Origin: Alteromonas_E sp965248545
GTDB taxonomy: Bacteria > Pseudomonadota > Gammaproteobacteria > Enterobacterales > Alteromonadaceae
Reading direction: 5' to 3'
Length of the DNA: 64,000 nucleotides
Assembly: GCA_965248545.1 (NCBI GenBank)
Contig: OZ252110.1
Coordinates: 1,736,001-1,800,000, forward strand
In this document: piece by piece, positions 16,674 through 25,370 of the stretch
Layout: each line of letters begins with the position of its first letter
Position numbering within the stretch: position 1 is the stretch's first letter
Notes under the pieces: generated by a model
The model's database searches: none
What the model was told of the DNA's origin: nothing
Seen by the model: only the letters and a program-made list of their open reading frames with translations
Made by a program: the position numbers and the translations under genes

Positions 16674-18785
16674 GTGTATCTATTTGAAGGCTTACAAAAC
16701 AAGTTAGCGGAATATCTTACGCAAGAGCGTATTGATATTGTGCGTGAGTCTTTTGTGGTGGCGCGCGACGCCCATGATGGTCAAATGCGCTCCAGTGGCG
16801 ACCCCTACATTACCCATCCGGTGGCGGTGGCCGGTATATTGGCGGACATGCACATGGACCATGAGACGATCATGGCGGCATTGATGCATGACGTTATTGA
16901 AGATACCCCGGTTAGCAAAGAGCAATTAGAGGCGCAATTTGGTGCTGTGGTTGCCGACCTAGTTGAAGGTGTCAGTAAGCTGGACAAAATCCAGTTTAAT
17001 AGCAAGCAAGAAGCGCAAGCGGAAAACTTCCGCAAAATGATGATGGCGATGGTAGAAGACATTCGCGTCATTTTGATCAAGCTTGCTGATCGCACTCATA
17101 ATATGCGCACCCTTGGCTCACTAAGACCAGACAAACGCCGCCGAATTGCTCTTGAGACACTCGAAATTTATGCACCAATCGCACATCGCTTGGGTATCCA
17201 CGATATCAAGAACGAACTTGAAGATTTGGGTTTTCAAGCCATGTACCCCATGCGCCACAGAGCCCTTAAATCAGCGGTCAATGAGGCGCGCGGCAACCGC
17301 AAAACTATCATTGAGAATACCCGTCTCGAGTTAGTCACTCGACTCGAAGAACACAAAATCAATGCGTCCGTATTCGGTCGCGAGAAACACTTGTACTCAA
17401 TTTATCGCAAGATGAAGAACAAAGAGTTGATGTTCAATGAAGTAATGGACATCTACGCGTTCAGGATCGTGGTTGAGAGTGTCGATAATTGCTACCGTTC
17501 ACTGGGTGCCATGCACTCTTTGTACAAGCCGATTGAGAATCGATTTAAAGACTATATCGCGATTCCGAGAACCAATGGTTATCAATCATTGCATACATCT
17601 TTAATTGGACCGCATGGGATACCGGTCGAAATCCAAATCCGCACCCAAGAGATGGATCAGATGGCCGATAAAGGTGTTGCAGCGCATTGGTTGTACAAAG
17701 GTGCTGGAGACTCTGATACCACAGCACAATTACGCGCCCGAAAATGGATGCAATCACTGTTGGAATTACAACAAAGTGCGAGTTCTTCTTTCGAATTCAT
17801 CGAGAGTGTGAAAACAGACCTGTTCCCAGATGAGATTTATGTGTTTACGCCAGACGGTCGGATAATCGAATTACCGACAGGGTCAACGGCTGTGGATTTC
17901 GCGTATGCGGTTCATTCCGATATCGGCAATACCTGTGTAGGCGTTCGTGTAGAACGGCGCAATTATTCGCTCAGTAAGCCACTGGAAAATGGTCAGACAG
18001 TCGAAATCATTACATCGCCAAGGGCGAAACCCAACGCGAACTGGTTGAACTTTGTTGTCAGTGCAAGAGCCAGAACGAACATTCGTCAGTTCTTGCGTCG
18101 TCAGCAGTCAGAAGAAGCCGTCACCATGGGGAATCGCTTGTTGCGACATGCCCTCGGTACCATCAAGTTGGATGACATTCCACAAGCCGATATTGACCGA
18201 GTTGTGGCTGAGACCAAGCATGAGAACTTCGACCAAGTACTGACCGATATTGGGCTTGGAAACGAGTTGTCGGCGATCATCGCGCGACGTTTAATCGGTG
18301 ACAATGCAGAATTACCGGAGAAGAAAGGTGATGTTGCGATTCGCGGCACTGAAGGCCTACTAGTAACCTATTCTCAGTGTTGTTACCCGATTCCAGACGA
18401 TGAAGTGGTTGCGGTTCTGAGTCCGGGGCGCGGTATGGCGATTCACCAAATTGGTTGTCCGAATATTCGCAAATTGGCGAAGGAAGAGCCTCAGCGTGTG
18501 TTATCCATGCAATGGGAAAGCGATGCAAAAGGTGAATTTAAAGCGTCACTGCGAATCGAAGTTTTCAATCACCAAAGTACGTTGGCCACCCTAACCAACG
18601 CAATTGCCAGTTGCGATTCCACTATCATTGGAATGCAAACCGAAGAGAAAGAAAGCAATATCTATTATATTGATTTACAGCTGACCACAAACAATCGCGT
18701 TCACTTCGCACAGATCATGCGCAAAATCCGAAACGTGCCTGAAGTCCAACGTGTATCTCGACACAGTCAAACCAAGGTGCGGTAG
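16674..18785 (+). CDS. spoT: SpoT, bifunctional (p)ppGpp synthetase/hydrolase
   Basis: 703 residues from a GTG at 16674; the MYLFEGL start matches the beginning of E. coli SpoT. The HD hydrolase domain has His49 (THPVAVAG) and His72-Asp73 with Glu76-Asp77 (MHDVIEDTP), all intact. The synthetase region holds GYQSLHTSLIGP and VEIQIRT. Then come TGS (IYVFTPDGRIIELPTGSTAVDFAYAVH), a helical region and a C-terminal ACT domain. The enzyme controls stringent-response ppGpp levels. It is followed 30 bp later by ridA. Confidence 0.98.
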   Translation: MYLFEGLQNKLAEYLTQERIDIVRESFVVARDAHDGQMRSSGDPYITHPVAVAGILADMHMDHETIMAALMHDVIEDTPVSKEQLEAQFGAVVADLVEGVSKLDKIQFNSKQEAQAENFRKMMMAMVEDIRVILIKLADRTHNMRTLGSLRPDKRRRIALETLEIYAPIAHRLGIHDIKNELEDLGFQAMYPMRHRALKSAVNEARGNRKTIIENTRLELVTRLEEHKINASVFGREKHLYSIYRKMKNKELMFNEVMDIYAFRIVVESVDNCYRSLGAMHSLYKPIENRFKDYIAIPRTNGYQSLHTSLIGPHGIPVEIQIRTQEMDQMADKGVAAHWLYKGAGDSDTTAQLRARKWMQSLLELQQSASSSFEFIESVKTDLFPDEIYVFTPDGRIIELPTGSTAVDFAYAVHSDIGNTCVGVRVERRNYSLSKPLENGQTVEIITSPRAKPNANWLNFVVSARARTNIRQFLRRQQSEEAVTMGNRLLRHALGTIKLDDIPQADIDRVVAETKHENFDQVLTDIGLGNELSAIIARRLIGDNAELPEKKGDVAIRGTEGLLVTYSQCCYPIPDDEVVAVLSPGRGMAIHQIGCPNIRKLAKEEPQRVLSMQWESDAKGEFKASLRIEVFNHQSTLATLTNAIASCDSTIIGMQTEEKESNIYYIDLQLTTNNRVHFAQIMRKIRNVPEVQRVSRHSQTKVR

Positions 18786-18815
18786 TTTTTCGCACGCTAT
18801 TCAATAGGAACTCTT

Positions 18816-19202
18816 ATGTCAAAAGCGATTATTCAAACCGATCGTGCTCCGGCAGCTATCGGTACCTACAGCCAAGCGGTTAAAGCGGGTAATACGGTCT
18901 ATCTTTCAGGGCAAATTCCACTCGTCCCTGAATCGATGGAAATGGTGTCTGATGACTTTGCGGAACAAGCTCATCAAGTATTTAAAAATCTGTCAGCAGT
19001 TTGTGAAGCAGCGGGTGGAACCGTACAAGACCTCGCTAAGGTTAATATTTATCTTACCGATCTAGCCAATTTCGCGACGGTGAACGAAATCATGCAACAG
19101 TATTTTTCGCAGCCATATCCAGCGCGCGCCGCTATTGGCGTTTCGCAATTGCCAAAAGCCGCTCAGATTGAAATCGACGGCGTAATGGAGTTACCGGAAT
19201 AA
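18816..19202 (+). CDS. ridA: RidA family enamine/imine deaminase
   Basis: 128 residues, standard RidA length. It hydrolyses reactive enamine/imine intermediates such as those made by threonine dehydratase. Diagnostic parts are APAAIGTYSQAVKAGNTVYLSGQIP at the N-terminus and YPARAAIGVSQLPKAAQIEIDGV at the C-terminus, containing the active-site Arg. AGGAACTCTT precedes the ATG. It sits between spoT and trmH, where E. coli has no gene. Confidence 0.97.
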   Translation: MSKAIIQTDRAPAAIGTYSQAVKAGNTVYLSGQIPLVPESMEMVSDDFAEQAHQVFKNLSAVCEAAGGTVQDLAKVNIYLTDLANFATVNEIMQQYFSQPYPARAAIGVSQLPKAAQIEIDGVMELPE

Positions 19203-19205
19203 ACC

Positions 19206-19913
19206 ATGCAGATGTCGCCTGAGCGCAATGCGCGCATTCAACAACTGTTGGATAAACGCCAGCCTGATCTTACCGTGTGTATGGAAGAGGTACACAAACC
19301 GCACAATGTCGCGGCGATTGTGCGCAGTTGTGATGCTGTTGGTATTCACCAAATTCACGGTGTTTGGAATGCTCAAAACGCGGTGCGCAAGGGTACTGCT
19401 GCAGGCAGTAACGTGTGGGTTAAGAGCAAGGCTCATGAAACGATTGGCGATGCGGTTGGCCACTTAAAGCAGCAAGGTATGCAGGTCTTGGTCACCAATT
19501 TGAGTGATGCAGCGGTAGATTTCCGCGCAATCGACTACACCAAACCGACTGCAATTATATTGGGCCAAGAAAAAGACGGTGCCACTCAAGAGGCAATAGC
19601 CTTAGCAGATACGGATATCGTTATTCCCATGGTTGGAATGGTGCAGTCCCTTAATGTATCTGTTGCGGCAGCGTTAGTTTTATACGAAGCGCAACGCCAG
19701 CGCCAAGTGGCTGGTATGTATGACACACCGCGCTTATCTGAAGAGCAGAGGCAACGCGTGTTGTTTGAAGGTGGTTTTCCGCAGCTACAGCAAATATGCC
19801 TGCGTAAGAACATACCTTACCCGCATGTTAATGCTGAGGGGCATATCGAAGCCGACAGCGATTGGTGGCGTCAAATGCAGCTATCCCCAGAAGCATTTTT
19901 ACAAGCAGAATAA
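19206..19913 (+). CDS. trmH: tRNA (guanosine(18)-2'-O)-methyltransferase
   Basis: 235 residues. SPOUT-class methyltransferase that modifies G18 in tRNA. Seen: PHNVAAIVRSCDAVGIHQIHGVW, the motif 2 IILGQEKDGAT, and motif 3 IPMVGMVQSLNVSVAAALVLYEAQRQR, which forms the SAM-binding knot. A C-terminal helix region follows. It starts 3 bp after ridA. In E. coli recG follows directly; here recG lies 11 kb away. Confidence 0.96.
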   Translation: MQMSPERNARIQQLLDKRQPDLTVCMEEVHKPHNVAAIVRSCDAVGIHQIHGVWNAQNAVRKGTAAGSNVWVKSKAHETIGDAVGHLKQQGMQVLVTNLSDAAVDFRAIDYTKPTAIILGQEKDGATQEAIALADTDIVIPMVGMVQSLNVSVAAALVLYEAQRQRQVAGMYDTPRLSEEQRQRVLFEGGFPQLQQICLRKNIPYPHVNAEGHIEADSDWWRQMQLSPEAFLQAE

Positions 19914-19927
19914 GAAATTTAGCTGCC

Positions 19928-19975
19928 ATTGAAATTCCTTGCTCACTTTGTCGGTCAAATGGGTGAAATTTCAAT
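19928..19975. repeat. Inverted repeat ahead of the first peroxiredoxin-like gene
   Basis: ATTGAAATT (19928-19936) and AATTTCAAT (19967-19975) are perfect 9-bp inverted copies separated by 30 bases. The right arm ends just before the start codons of the next gene, so the structure could affect its transcription or translation. Confidence 0.5.
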
Positions 19976-19990
19976 TTGATGGGTATTTCC

Positions 19991-20617
19991 ATGCGTAAAT
20001 TCTTATTTGTTTTAGCACTGATGGTTGTCAGTGGTTCAGCGCTCGCACTCGATCGCTCAGTTATTGCCGACGCAGCTGAAAACGTTACACCACTCTTAAA
20101 TGGCCAGTCAGTGCCTAACACAACCCTGAAAACCGCTGACGGCTCTCCGGTGAGTCTGCAAGCCTTGATGATGGAAAAGCCATCAATCATCTTGTTCTAT
20201 CGCGGCGGGTGGTGCCCATACTGCAATCGCCAATTGGCTGAACTCAAAAATATCGAACAAGATTTGGTTGACTTGGGCTACCAGGTTTTGGCGATTTCAC
20301 CTGAATCTCCAGACCGTTTGCAAGAACAAAAATTGGAGACCGAATTTGCGGTTACTTTATTGTCTGATGCTTCGTTAGACACGATTCGTCAGTTTGGTGT
20401 TGGTTTTTACGTTCCAGAAGAAACCAGCCAGTTGTATAAAGATAAAATGAACATCGACCTAACAAAAGATACGTCGTCGCGTTCCGTTTTACCGGCGCCG
20501 GCAATTTTTATTGCCGATACTAAAGGCCTTATTCAGTTCAACTATGTGAATCCCAACTACCGAGTACGCCCTTCAGCAGAGCTGCTTTTAAACGTAGCGA
20601 AAACCCTTAAACAATAA
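19991..20617 (+). CDS. Periplasmic peroxiredoxin-like (AhpC/TSA) protein 1
   Basis: About 208 residues from ATG 19991, which gives a clean signal peptide (MRKFLFVLALMVVSGSALA); an ATG at 19979 is also possible. The thioredoxin-fold domain carries FYRGGWCPYCNRQL with Cys75 and Cys78 (CPYC), then the family AISPESPDRLQEQK and PAIFIADTKGLIQFNYVNPNY. It is probably a periplasmic thiol peroxidase or reductase. A paralogue of the same architecture lies at 30517, just before recG; the pair flanks the block that separates trmH from recG. Confidence 0.85.
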   Translation: MRKFLFVLALMVVSGSALALDRSVIADAAENVTPLLNGQSVPNTTLKTADGSPVSLQALMMEKPSIILFYRGGWCPYCNRQLAELKNIEQDLVDLGYQVLAISPESPDRLQEQKLETEFAVTLLSDASLDTIRQFGVGFYVPEETSQLYKDKMNIDLTKDTSSRSVLPAPAIFIADTKGLIQFNYVNPNYRVRPSAELLLNVAKTLKQ

Positions 20618-20644
20618 ACAGGCATATCCCCTTCTTTGTCTGTT

Positions 20645-20669
20645 AACGCACCTTCGGGTGCGTTTTTTT
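20645..20669 (+). terminator. Rho-independent terminator
   Basis: AACGCACC-TTCG-GGTGCGTT followed by TTTTTA: an 8-bp stem closed by a stable TTCG loop, 28 bp after the peroxiredoxin-like gene. Confidence 0.93.
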
Positions 20670-20680
20670 ATCTGTTATTC

Positions 20681-20743
20681 CTATTTTGTAGTAAAAATAA
20701 CTTGTACGTTCCCTTTAAAATAACTATTTTGTAGGAAAATAAG
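20681..20743. promoter_or_regulatory. Paired operator-like repeats upstream of padR
   Basis: CTATTTTGTAGTAAAAATAA (20681-20700) and CTATTTTGTAGGAAAATAAG (20724-20743) are near-identical direct copies 43 bp apart, about four helical turns. Each is a dyad, TATTTT-N5/6-AAAATA. They end 16 bp before the PadR start codon, fitting autoregulation by this regulator. Confidence 0.7.
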
Positions 20744-20759
20744 TAAACACACTGCTTCC

Positions 20760-21113
20760 ATGATAGAAAAAGAAAAATTTCTCGGTGAATTCGAGCAAAT
20801 GGTTTTGCTGGCACTTTTACACCTGAAAGACAACGCGTATGGCGCCGCTATTCGTCAGCTTTTGGAGCAGCAAGTGGCGCGCTCGGTCGCACTCGGTGCG
20901 TTGTATTCAACATTGGAGCGACTGGAAAAAAAGGGTTTGGTGACGTCTAAACTGGGCGAGTCAACGCCTAGCAGAGGAGGCAGACCGAAGCGTTTTTTCC
21001 AAATTACCGCACAAGGACAGCGCAGCTTACAGCGCGCAAAATCGGCAATGGACACCATGTGGCAGGGTATTTCTCTCGATTCATTTCAACGTGAGGGCGT
21101 GATATATGCCTAG
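20760..21113 (+). CDS. PadR-family transcriptional regulator
   Basis: 117 residues, the short PadR form. Winged-helix domain: LGEFEQMVLLALLHLKDNAYGAAIRQLLE, ALGALYSTLERLEKKGLVTS, then a wing with GGRPKRFFQITAQGQRSL. Such proteins are usually repressors of a neighbouring membrane-protein or transporter gene. It overlaps the next gene by 8 bases and lies behind two matching dyads, so it is likely autoregulated together with its partner. The signal is unknown. Confidence 0.92.
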   Translation: MIEKEKFLGEFEQMVLLALLHLKDNAYGAAIRQLLEQQVARSVALGALYSTLERLEKKGLVTSKLGESTPSRGGRPKRFFQITAQGQRSLQRAKSAMDTMWQGISLDSFQREGVIYA

Positions 21114-21843
21114 TTTCGCCAAGCAACGCTCATCATCACCGCCGTGGTTGGCAAATCGATTGATTAAATTGACTGTGCCCAGCGACCATGCTGATGGATT
21201 GCTAGGGGATTTATATGAAGAATATGAAGAGCGATTTGCACACAGTCCATCTGACGCGAGGCGTTGGTTTTGGCAACAGAGTTTGAGCAGTGCATACGGC
21301 TATGTAAAGGCAGGTTGCCGACCCCCTATCATTTTGCAATCGGTGTTGTTTCTATTCGCTACTACTGCGTTTATCAGTCTCTGTTTGCTAGTGCTGTGGT
21401 TGAGCAAAATGGATCATCTCAATGATTTTAGTGCGGGATTTTGGCATAAACTGCTCGACGGAAAAATTCATCTTGCACTATTGGAGCCCGCTTTTTGGCG
21501 GGGTGTGCCCGAATATGTGAGCCTCAACGACGGGCATGGTCTGTTCGGTACACTGGCAATGTTTATCAATGTACCCGCTTTGTTCATCGCGATTGTTTCT
21601 ATTGGTGTCATGTACCTTGTGTGCCGAAACCATCGACAGAGTGTTTTGAGCGTGATCTTGGTGGGATTTGGTTTGATGCTAGCCCCCTACATAATTGGCT
21701 TTGCCATGCTAAGTAGCCACAATTACGAAGCAACAAAAGTTGGACCTATTCTGGCTGTCATGCTGTTGAGTTTCCTATACATGTTGGTTCCGATCAGTTG
21801 GTTGATCAACAAGCGCTTGCGCGCCCGAGACATCGGCCGATAG
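21106..21843 (+). CDS. Membrane protein with permease-prefix-like N-terminus, PadR partner
   Basis: 245 residues. The N-terminal 65 residues (PPWLANRLIKLTVPSDHADGLLGDLYEEYEERF, then ARRWFWQQSLSSAYGYVKAG) resemble the prefix region found before MacB-like permeases that accompany PadR genes. The rest has four likely membrane segments, near residues 82-102, 148-175, 182-205 and 214-235, but no ABC permease domain. The ATG at 21106 lies within the padR end, implying coupled translation. Function unknown; PadR linkage suggests a stress- or envelope-responsive membrane protein. Confidence 0.7.
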   Translation: MPSFAKQRSSSPPWLANRLIKLTVPSDHADGLLGDLYEEYEERFAHSPSDARRWFWQQSLSSAYGYVKAGCRPPIILQSVLFLFATTAFISLCLLVLWLSKMDHLNDFSAGFWHKLLDGKIHLALLEPAFWRGVPEYVSLNDGHGLFGTLAMFINVPALFIAIVSIGVMYLVCRNHRQSVLSVILVGFGLMLAPYIIGFAMLSSHNYEATKVGPILAVMLLSFLYMLVPISWLINKRLRARDIGR

Positions 21844-21889
21844 ACGCGGTGTTGTTGTGATTATGCGGCGTTTAAAGTAGTAAAAATCG

Positions 21890-22771
21890 ATGTTGAGCAG
21901 TGAAGAATTACTCGAAGAAACAGAGAAATCTGAGGGGCAACAAGGCTGGTTAGCGACCTTTGCTGACCTCATGTCATTGTTAATGTGCTTCTTTGTTTTG
22001 TTGTTGTCATTTTCAGAAATGGACGTGATCAAGTTCAAACAGATTGCGGGTTCGATGAAAACGGCTTTTGGTGTACAGCGTGAGGTTGCTCTAGAAGAAA
22101 TCCCCAAAGGCACTAGTGTCATCAAACAAGAATTCTCTCCAGCCGTCGCTGCGCCCACAATATTGGAGCAAGTGCGTCAACAAACGACCGAAACCGAGCA
22201 GCAAGAATTGCTGCGTAACACCGACTCAGGTGATCGCAACCAAGACAATACGGGACGTGATAAAGATGCTCGCGATTACGCACGCGAACTGTTAAGCCGG
22301 CAGCTGCAAACCTTGCTAGAAGACGAGCTGAATCAAGGCCAGTTTGAGCTCGATCATCAAGGTCAACAGGTGATTATACGCATCAACGATCGGCAAGCAT
22401 TTTCGTCGGGAAGTAGCTTTGTGCAACCCGCGATCGAGCCGTTGTTACGAAAAATCGCGTTGTTTTTAAAGGATGTACCGGGGCGGGTAGTCGTCTCAGG
22501 ACACACAGACAACATCCCCGTAAACAACGAAATGTTTAGCGATAATTTGGCATTGTCGTCTGCGAGAGCGGTAGCGGTTGCCCGCGTTCTTAAGCGAGAA
22601 GGTGAACTGCAATTCATTCAAGCAAATGGTTTGGGTGATTCAATGCCGATAGCTGACAACCAGACTCCAGAAGGCCGAGAAGCTAATCGTCGCGTCGAGA
22701 TTACCCTTCAACAAGGGACCGCTAAACAGCAGTCTTTGGCTATCGAATCAACAGGTGAAAGCAATGGATAA
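21890..22771 (+). CDS. pomB: PomB/MotB-type flagellar stator protein
   Basis: 293 residues. A single membrane helix follows WLATFADLMSLLMCFFVLLLSF, with ion-binding Asp26, which matches sodium-type PomB more closely than proton-type MotB. A linker rich in Gln/Glu leads to a C-terminal OmpA-like peptidoglycan-binding domain (VSGHTDNIPVNN, ... NLALSSARAVAVARVL, GREANRRVEITL). It anchors the stator to the cell wall. Unusually it precedes the pomA gene, overlapping it by 8 bases; the common order is pomA-pomB. Confidence 0.92.
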   Translation: MLSSEELLEETEKSEGQQGWLATFADLMSLLMCFFVLLLSFSEMDVIKFKQIAGSMKTAFGVQREVALEEIPKGTSVIKQEFSPAVAAPTILEQVRQQTTETEQQELLRNTDSGDRNQDNTGRDKDARDYARELLSRQLQTLLEDELNQGQFELDHQGQQVIIRINDRQAFSSGSSFVQPAIEPLLRKIALFLKDVPGRVVVSGHTDNIPVNNEMFSDNLALSSARAVAVARVLKREGELQFIQANGLGDSMPIADNQTPEGREANRRVEITLQQGTAKQQSLAIESTGESNG

Positions 22772-23549
22772 AGGTTCATTTATTGGAATATTCCTCATCG
22801 TTTTGGCAATCATTGGGGGCGTCAGTACTGGTGGAGAGCCTCTGTTATCCTATATCAGTCTACCGTCGATTTTTGTTGTGGTGATAGGTACATTTGGCGC
22901 CGCCATGATGAGTTTCCGTCCTGGGCCTTTCTTTAGTGCTTTGGTGCACACAGCGCATGCCTTTAAAGACAAAGTTCACGATATAGACGAAACCATTGAT
23001 ACCTGTATTCGATTGGCGGACAAATCTCGTCGTAATGGCTTGTTGGCATTAGAGGATGAGTCCTATCAAGACCCCTTTGTTGAAAAAGCCATGGAAATGT
23101 TGGTTGATGGGCATGACATTGAAACGGTGGAAGGTCTACTAAACAAGGAAATCTACCTGACCCGAGAAAGAAATCAGGTTTCGGTAAAGGTACTCACCAC
23201 GTTTTCTGAGTTTGCACCTGCTATGGGTATGGTTGGTACGCTTATCGGACTGGTTGCGATGCTACAAAATATGGAGGATCCGAAAACGATTGGCCCAAGC
23301 ATGGCGATTGCTCTGTTAACAACTCTCTACGGCGCGTTAATCGCAAACGGCATCACAACCCCCCTAGCGAAAAAGATGACAGCGCGCAGCAACGAAATTT
23401 TGCTGTACCAAACATTGGTAAAAGACGCGGCAGTGAAAATTGCCAAGGGCGAAAGCCCCAAGGCGACCTTTGATTTCCTGCAAACATATGTGGAAAGCCA
23501 CCGCCGCAAAACCGCAGAGGATTTTAAAGCGATCATCGCTAAGCAATAA
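22764..23549 (+). CDS. pomA: PomA/MotA-type flagellar stator protein
   Basis: About 261 residues from ATG 22764, with AGGTGA at 22753-22758 as the ribosome-binding site. Four membrane segments are visible: two near the N-terminus (about 5-60), and two around EFAPAMGMVGTLIGLVAML and MAIALLTTLYGALIANGITTPLAKKM. The cytoplasmic loop has the torque-region residues in KSRRNGLLALEDE, including the Arg and Glu that contact FliG. With PomB it forms the stator channel. No other flagellar gene is in the window, so this is an isolated stator operon. Confidence 0.93.
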   Translation: MDKGSFIGIFLIVLAIIGGVSTGGEPLLSYISLPSIFVVVIGTFGAAMMSFRPGPFFSALVHTAHAFKDKVHDIDETIDTCIRLADKSRRNGLLALEDESYQDPFVEKAMEMLVDGHDIETVEGLLNKEIYLTRERNQVSVKVLTTFSEFAPAMGMVGTLIGLVAMLQNMEDPKTIGPSMAIALLTTLYGALIANGITTPLAKKMTARSNEILLYQTLVKDAAVKIAKGESPKATFDFLQTYVESHRRKTAEDFKAIIAKQ

Positions 23550-23615
23550 CGCTACTTGGCGAATTGATCGCCGCTAGGCTATCCTGAGGATAAGGTTTCT
23601 AAACAGTGGTGCGTT

Positions 23616-24416
23616 TTGCAAAAGCCTTATCACCTCTTACTCATTTGCTGGGCTGTGCTCTCTTTATCGGCACATGGCCAGAGCTTGACCATCGGAGTTA
23701 ATGAGCGCGATATTTTCCGTTATAAAAACGAACAAGACTACTGGCAGGGAAAAGACGTTGAATTGGTTAAGGCGTTGTTTAGTCGACTTTCCTATGATTA
23801 CCAACTGGTTAGCATGCCTTGGCCGAGAGTGTTGAAGAGTATCGAGATTGGGTTGATCGATATGACTTTGTCTGCAATACAGTTGCCTGAACGCGAAGTG
23901 TATGCCCGTTTCTCGAAACACCCTTTTCGATACAGTCACTATGTTTTGTTTGTTAATAAACAGAAACGTCATCTGTTTGAAAACTACGATGCGCTGAGTG
24001 ATTTACTCAACTCTGATGTTTTGATCGGTGCATTGCGCGGTGCTGTGTACTCCGATGAATATTACTTGATGTTAAAAAACAGCAAGTTTGCGCAGCGTCT
24101 AGTCTTCGTCGATGACGACAAACGCCTGCCAAGTTTGATTTTGTTGGGGCGTGTTGATGCGTACATTGAATCTGAGATAGAAGGCGCATTCTATATATCA
24201 GAGCGACCACAATACGACACCCAAATCGAACCCCTATTTCGCATCACTAACGAACAGGACGCGGCGAGCCGTTTGATGTTTAGCAAGAAAACCATTCCTC
24301 AATCATTGATCAACGAGTTTGATATCGCTTTGATAGATTTGCATTTAAGTGGCGACTATCAACGTATTTCCGACCAATATAATCCTTTGAATTGGGTACC
24401 AAGCGATACCCAGTGA
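23616..24416 (+). CDS. Periplasmic solute-binding protein-like (SBP family 3 type), orphan
   Basis: 266 residues from a TTG at 23616; no better start is visible. Signal peptide about 1-21 (ending SAHGQ). The first lobe has GKDVELVKALFSRLSYDYQLVSMPWPRVLKSIEIGLIDMTLSAI, the layout of family 3 amino-acid-type binding proteins, with YFSKHPFRYSHYVLFV-like hinge features. No permease is nearby. It could act as a sensor domain partner or as a binding protein of a distant transporter. It starts 66 bp after pomA. Confidence 0.72.
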   Translation: MQKPYHLLLICWAVLSLSAHGQSLTIGVNERDIFRYKNEQDYWQGKDVELVKALFSRLSYDYQLVSMPWPRVLKSIEIGLIDMTLSAIQLPEREVYARFSKHPFRYSHYVLFVNKQKRHLFENYDALSDLLNSDVLIGALRGAVYSDEYYLMLKNSKFAQRLVFVDDDKRLPSLILLGRVDAYIESEIEGAFYISERPQYDTQIEPLFRITNEQDAASRLMFSKKTIPQSLINEFDIALIDLHLSGDYQRISDQYNPLNWVPSDTQ

Positions 24417-24529
24417 CAGGGCACATTTCCAATACACTACTTTAGTGCTATGTCGCGCGGAAAGACTGTAAAACCCGAACGTCTGCCAGTATCGTGTGAC
24501 CATCAGTTTGTTTTGGGGGAGAGTCACAC

Positions 24530-25291
24530 ATGTTGGAACAACGCGTAGCGCTCGTCACTAACGCCACTCACTTTGTCGGCCAACCGGCGGTGAATGCACT
24601 GCTCGGCGATAACTTTGCGGTTGTCGCGCAAGATTCTGATTTTTCCGATAGCGCTATCCACCGGTCGTTTAGCGAAAAATACCCAGACGCTTACTGCATT
24701 GCCGATACGTCACCTGAGTCGATCGTTGCAGCAGTGTTTGAACGCTACCATAAGCTAGACGTGTTAGTCAGTAATGACGCTTTTCCTGCTATACATGTGC
24801 CGCTGGAAGACGCTGACCCTGCGGGCCTTATTGCGACATTTAATCAACTGAATGTATTTCCTTTTCGGCTGTTACAGGCGGTCATTCCGCGTTTTAAACA
24901 GCAAGGTAGTGGTAATATCGTGATGGTGACCTCATGTCGAACGGAGTTGCCCATGGCCGGTGGTGCAATTCCGGATATGGCCAGAGCAGCTTCGAATGCA
25001 CTGGTTAAATCGGCAAGCGTTGAACTCGCACCATTTAACATACCGGTTAATGCTATCGCGCCTAACTTTTTGTATAGCGAAGCCTATTTCCCGCGTGCCA
25101 AATATATTGATGATGCAAAAGGCGCCGAGTTTATTCGTTCCGTTGTACCAGCTGGCCGATTGGGTGAACCCGAGGAAGTGGGGCAAGTGGTATCTTTCTT
25201 GGCAAACTTAAGTGGTTCGTTTCAAACGGGCGCGATTATCAAGTTTTCTGGAGGCTGGCCTTCGGCGCCAACCAGACCATCGGATGAATAG
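24530..25291 (+). CDS. Halohydrin-dehalogenase-like SDR protein with altered catalytic Tyr
   Basis: 253 residues. Instead of the SDR cofactor motif TGxxxGxG, the N-terminus has TNATHFVG (T10 to G17), matching the T-x4-F-x-G signature of halohydrin dehalogenases such as HheC, which dropped NAD(P) binding for a halide pocket. LDVLVSNDAF and IAPNFLYSEAYF also fit that family. The catalytic pattern S-x12-Y-x3-R reads S135, Pro148 and R152, so the Tyr is replaced by Pro (codon CCG at 24971-24973). The gene is intact, so the change is not decay by frameshift. It may be a non-dehalogenating relative or use another residue. It stands alone before a GH16 gene. Confidence 0.72.
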   Translation: MLEQRVALVTNATHFVGQPAVNALLGDNFAVVAQDSDFSDSAIHRSFSEKYPDAYCIADTSPESIVAAVFERYHKLDVLVSNDAFPAIHVPLEDADPAGLIATFNQLNVFPFRLLQAVIPRFKQQGSGNIVMVTSCRTELPMAGGAIPDMARAASNALVKSASVELAPFNIPVNAIAPNFLYSEAYFPRAKYIDDAKGAEFIRSVVPAGRLGEPEEVGQVVSFLANLSGSFQTGAIIKFSGGWPSAPTRPSDE

Positions 25292-25316
25292 TCCGCTCTG
25301 TTGATACGAATCTTTT

Positions 25317-25332
25317 ATCAACGCGTATTGAT
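25317..25332. promoter_or_regulatory. Palindrome upstream of the GH16 gene, possible operator
   Basis: ATCAA-CGCGTA-TTGAT is an inverted repeat with 5-bp arms around a GC-rich centre, 38 bp before the GH16 start codon. It could be a repressor site; evidence is only its symmetry and position. Confidence 0.4.
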
Positions 25333-25370
25333 GATAAGCTTAAAACATTAGAACGCTGGTGAAGAATTCA

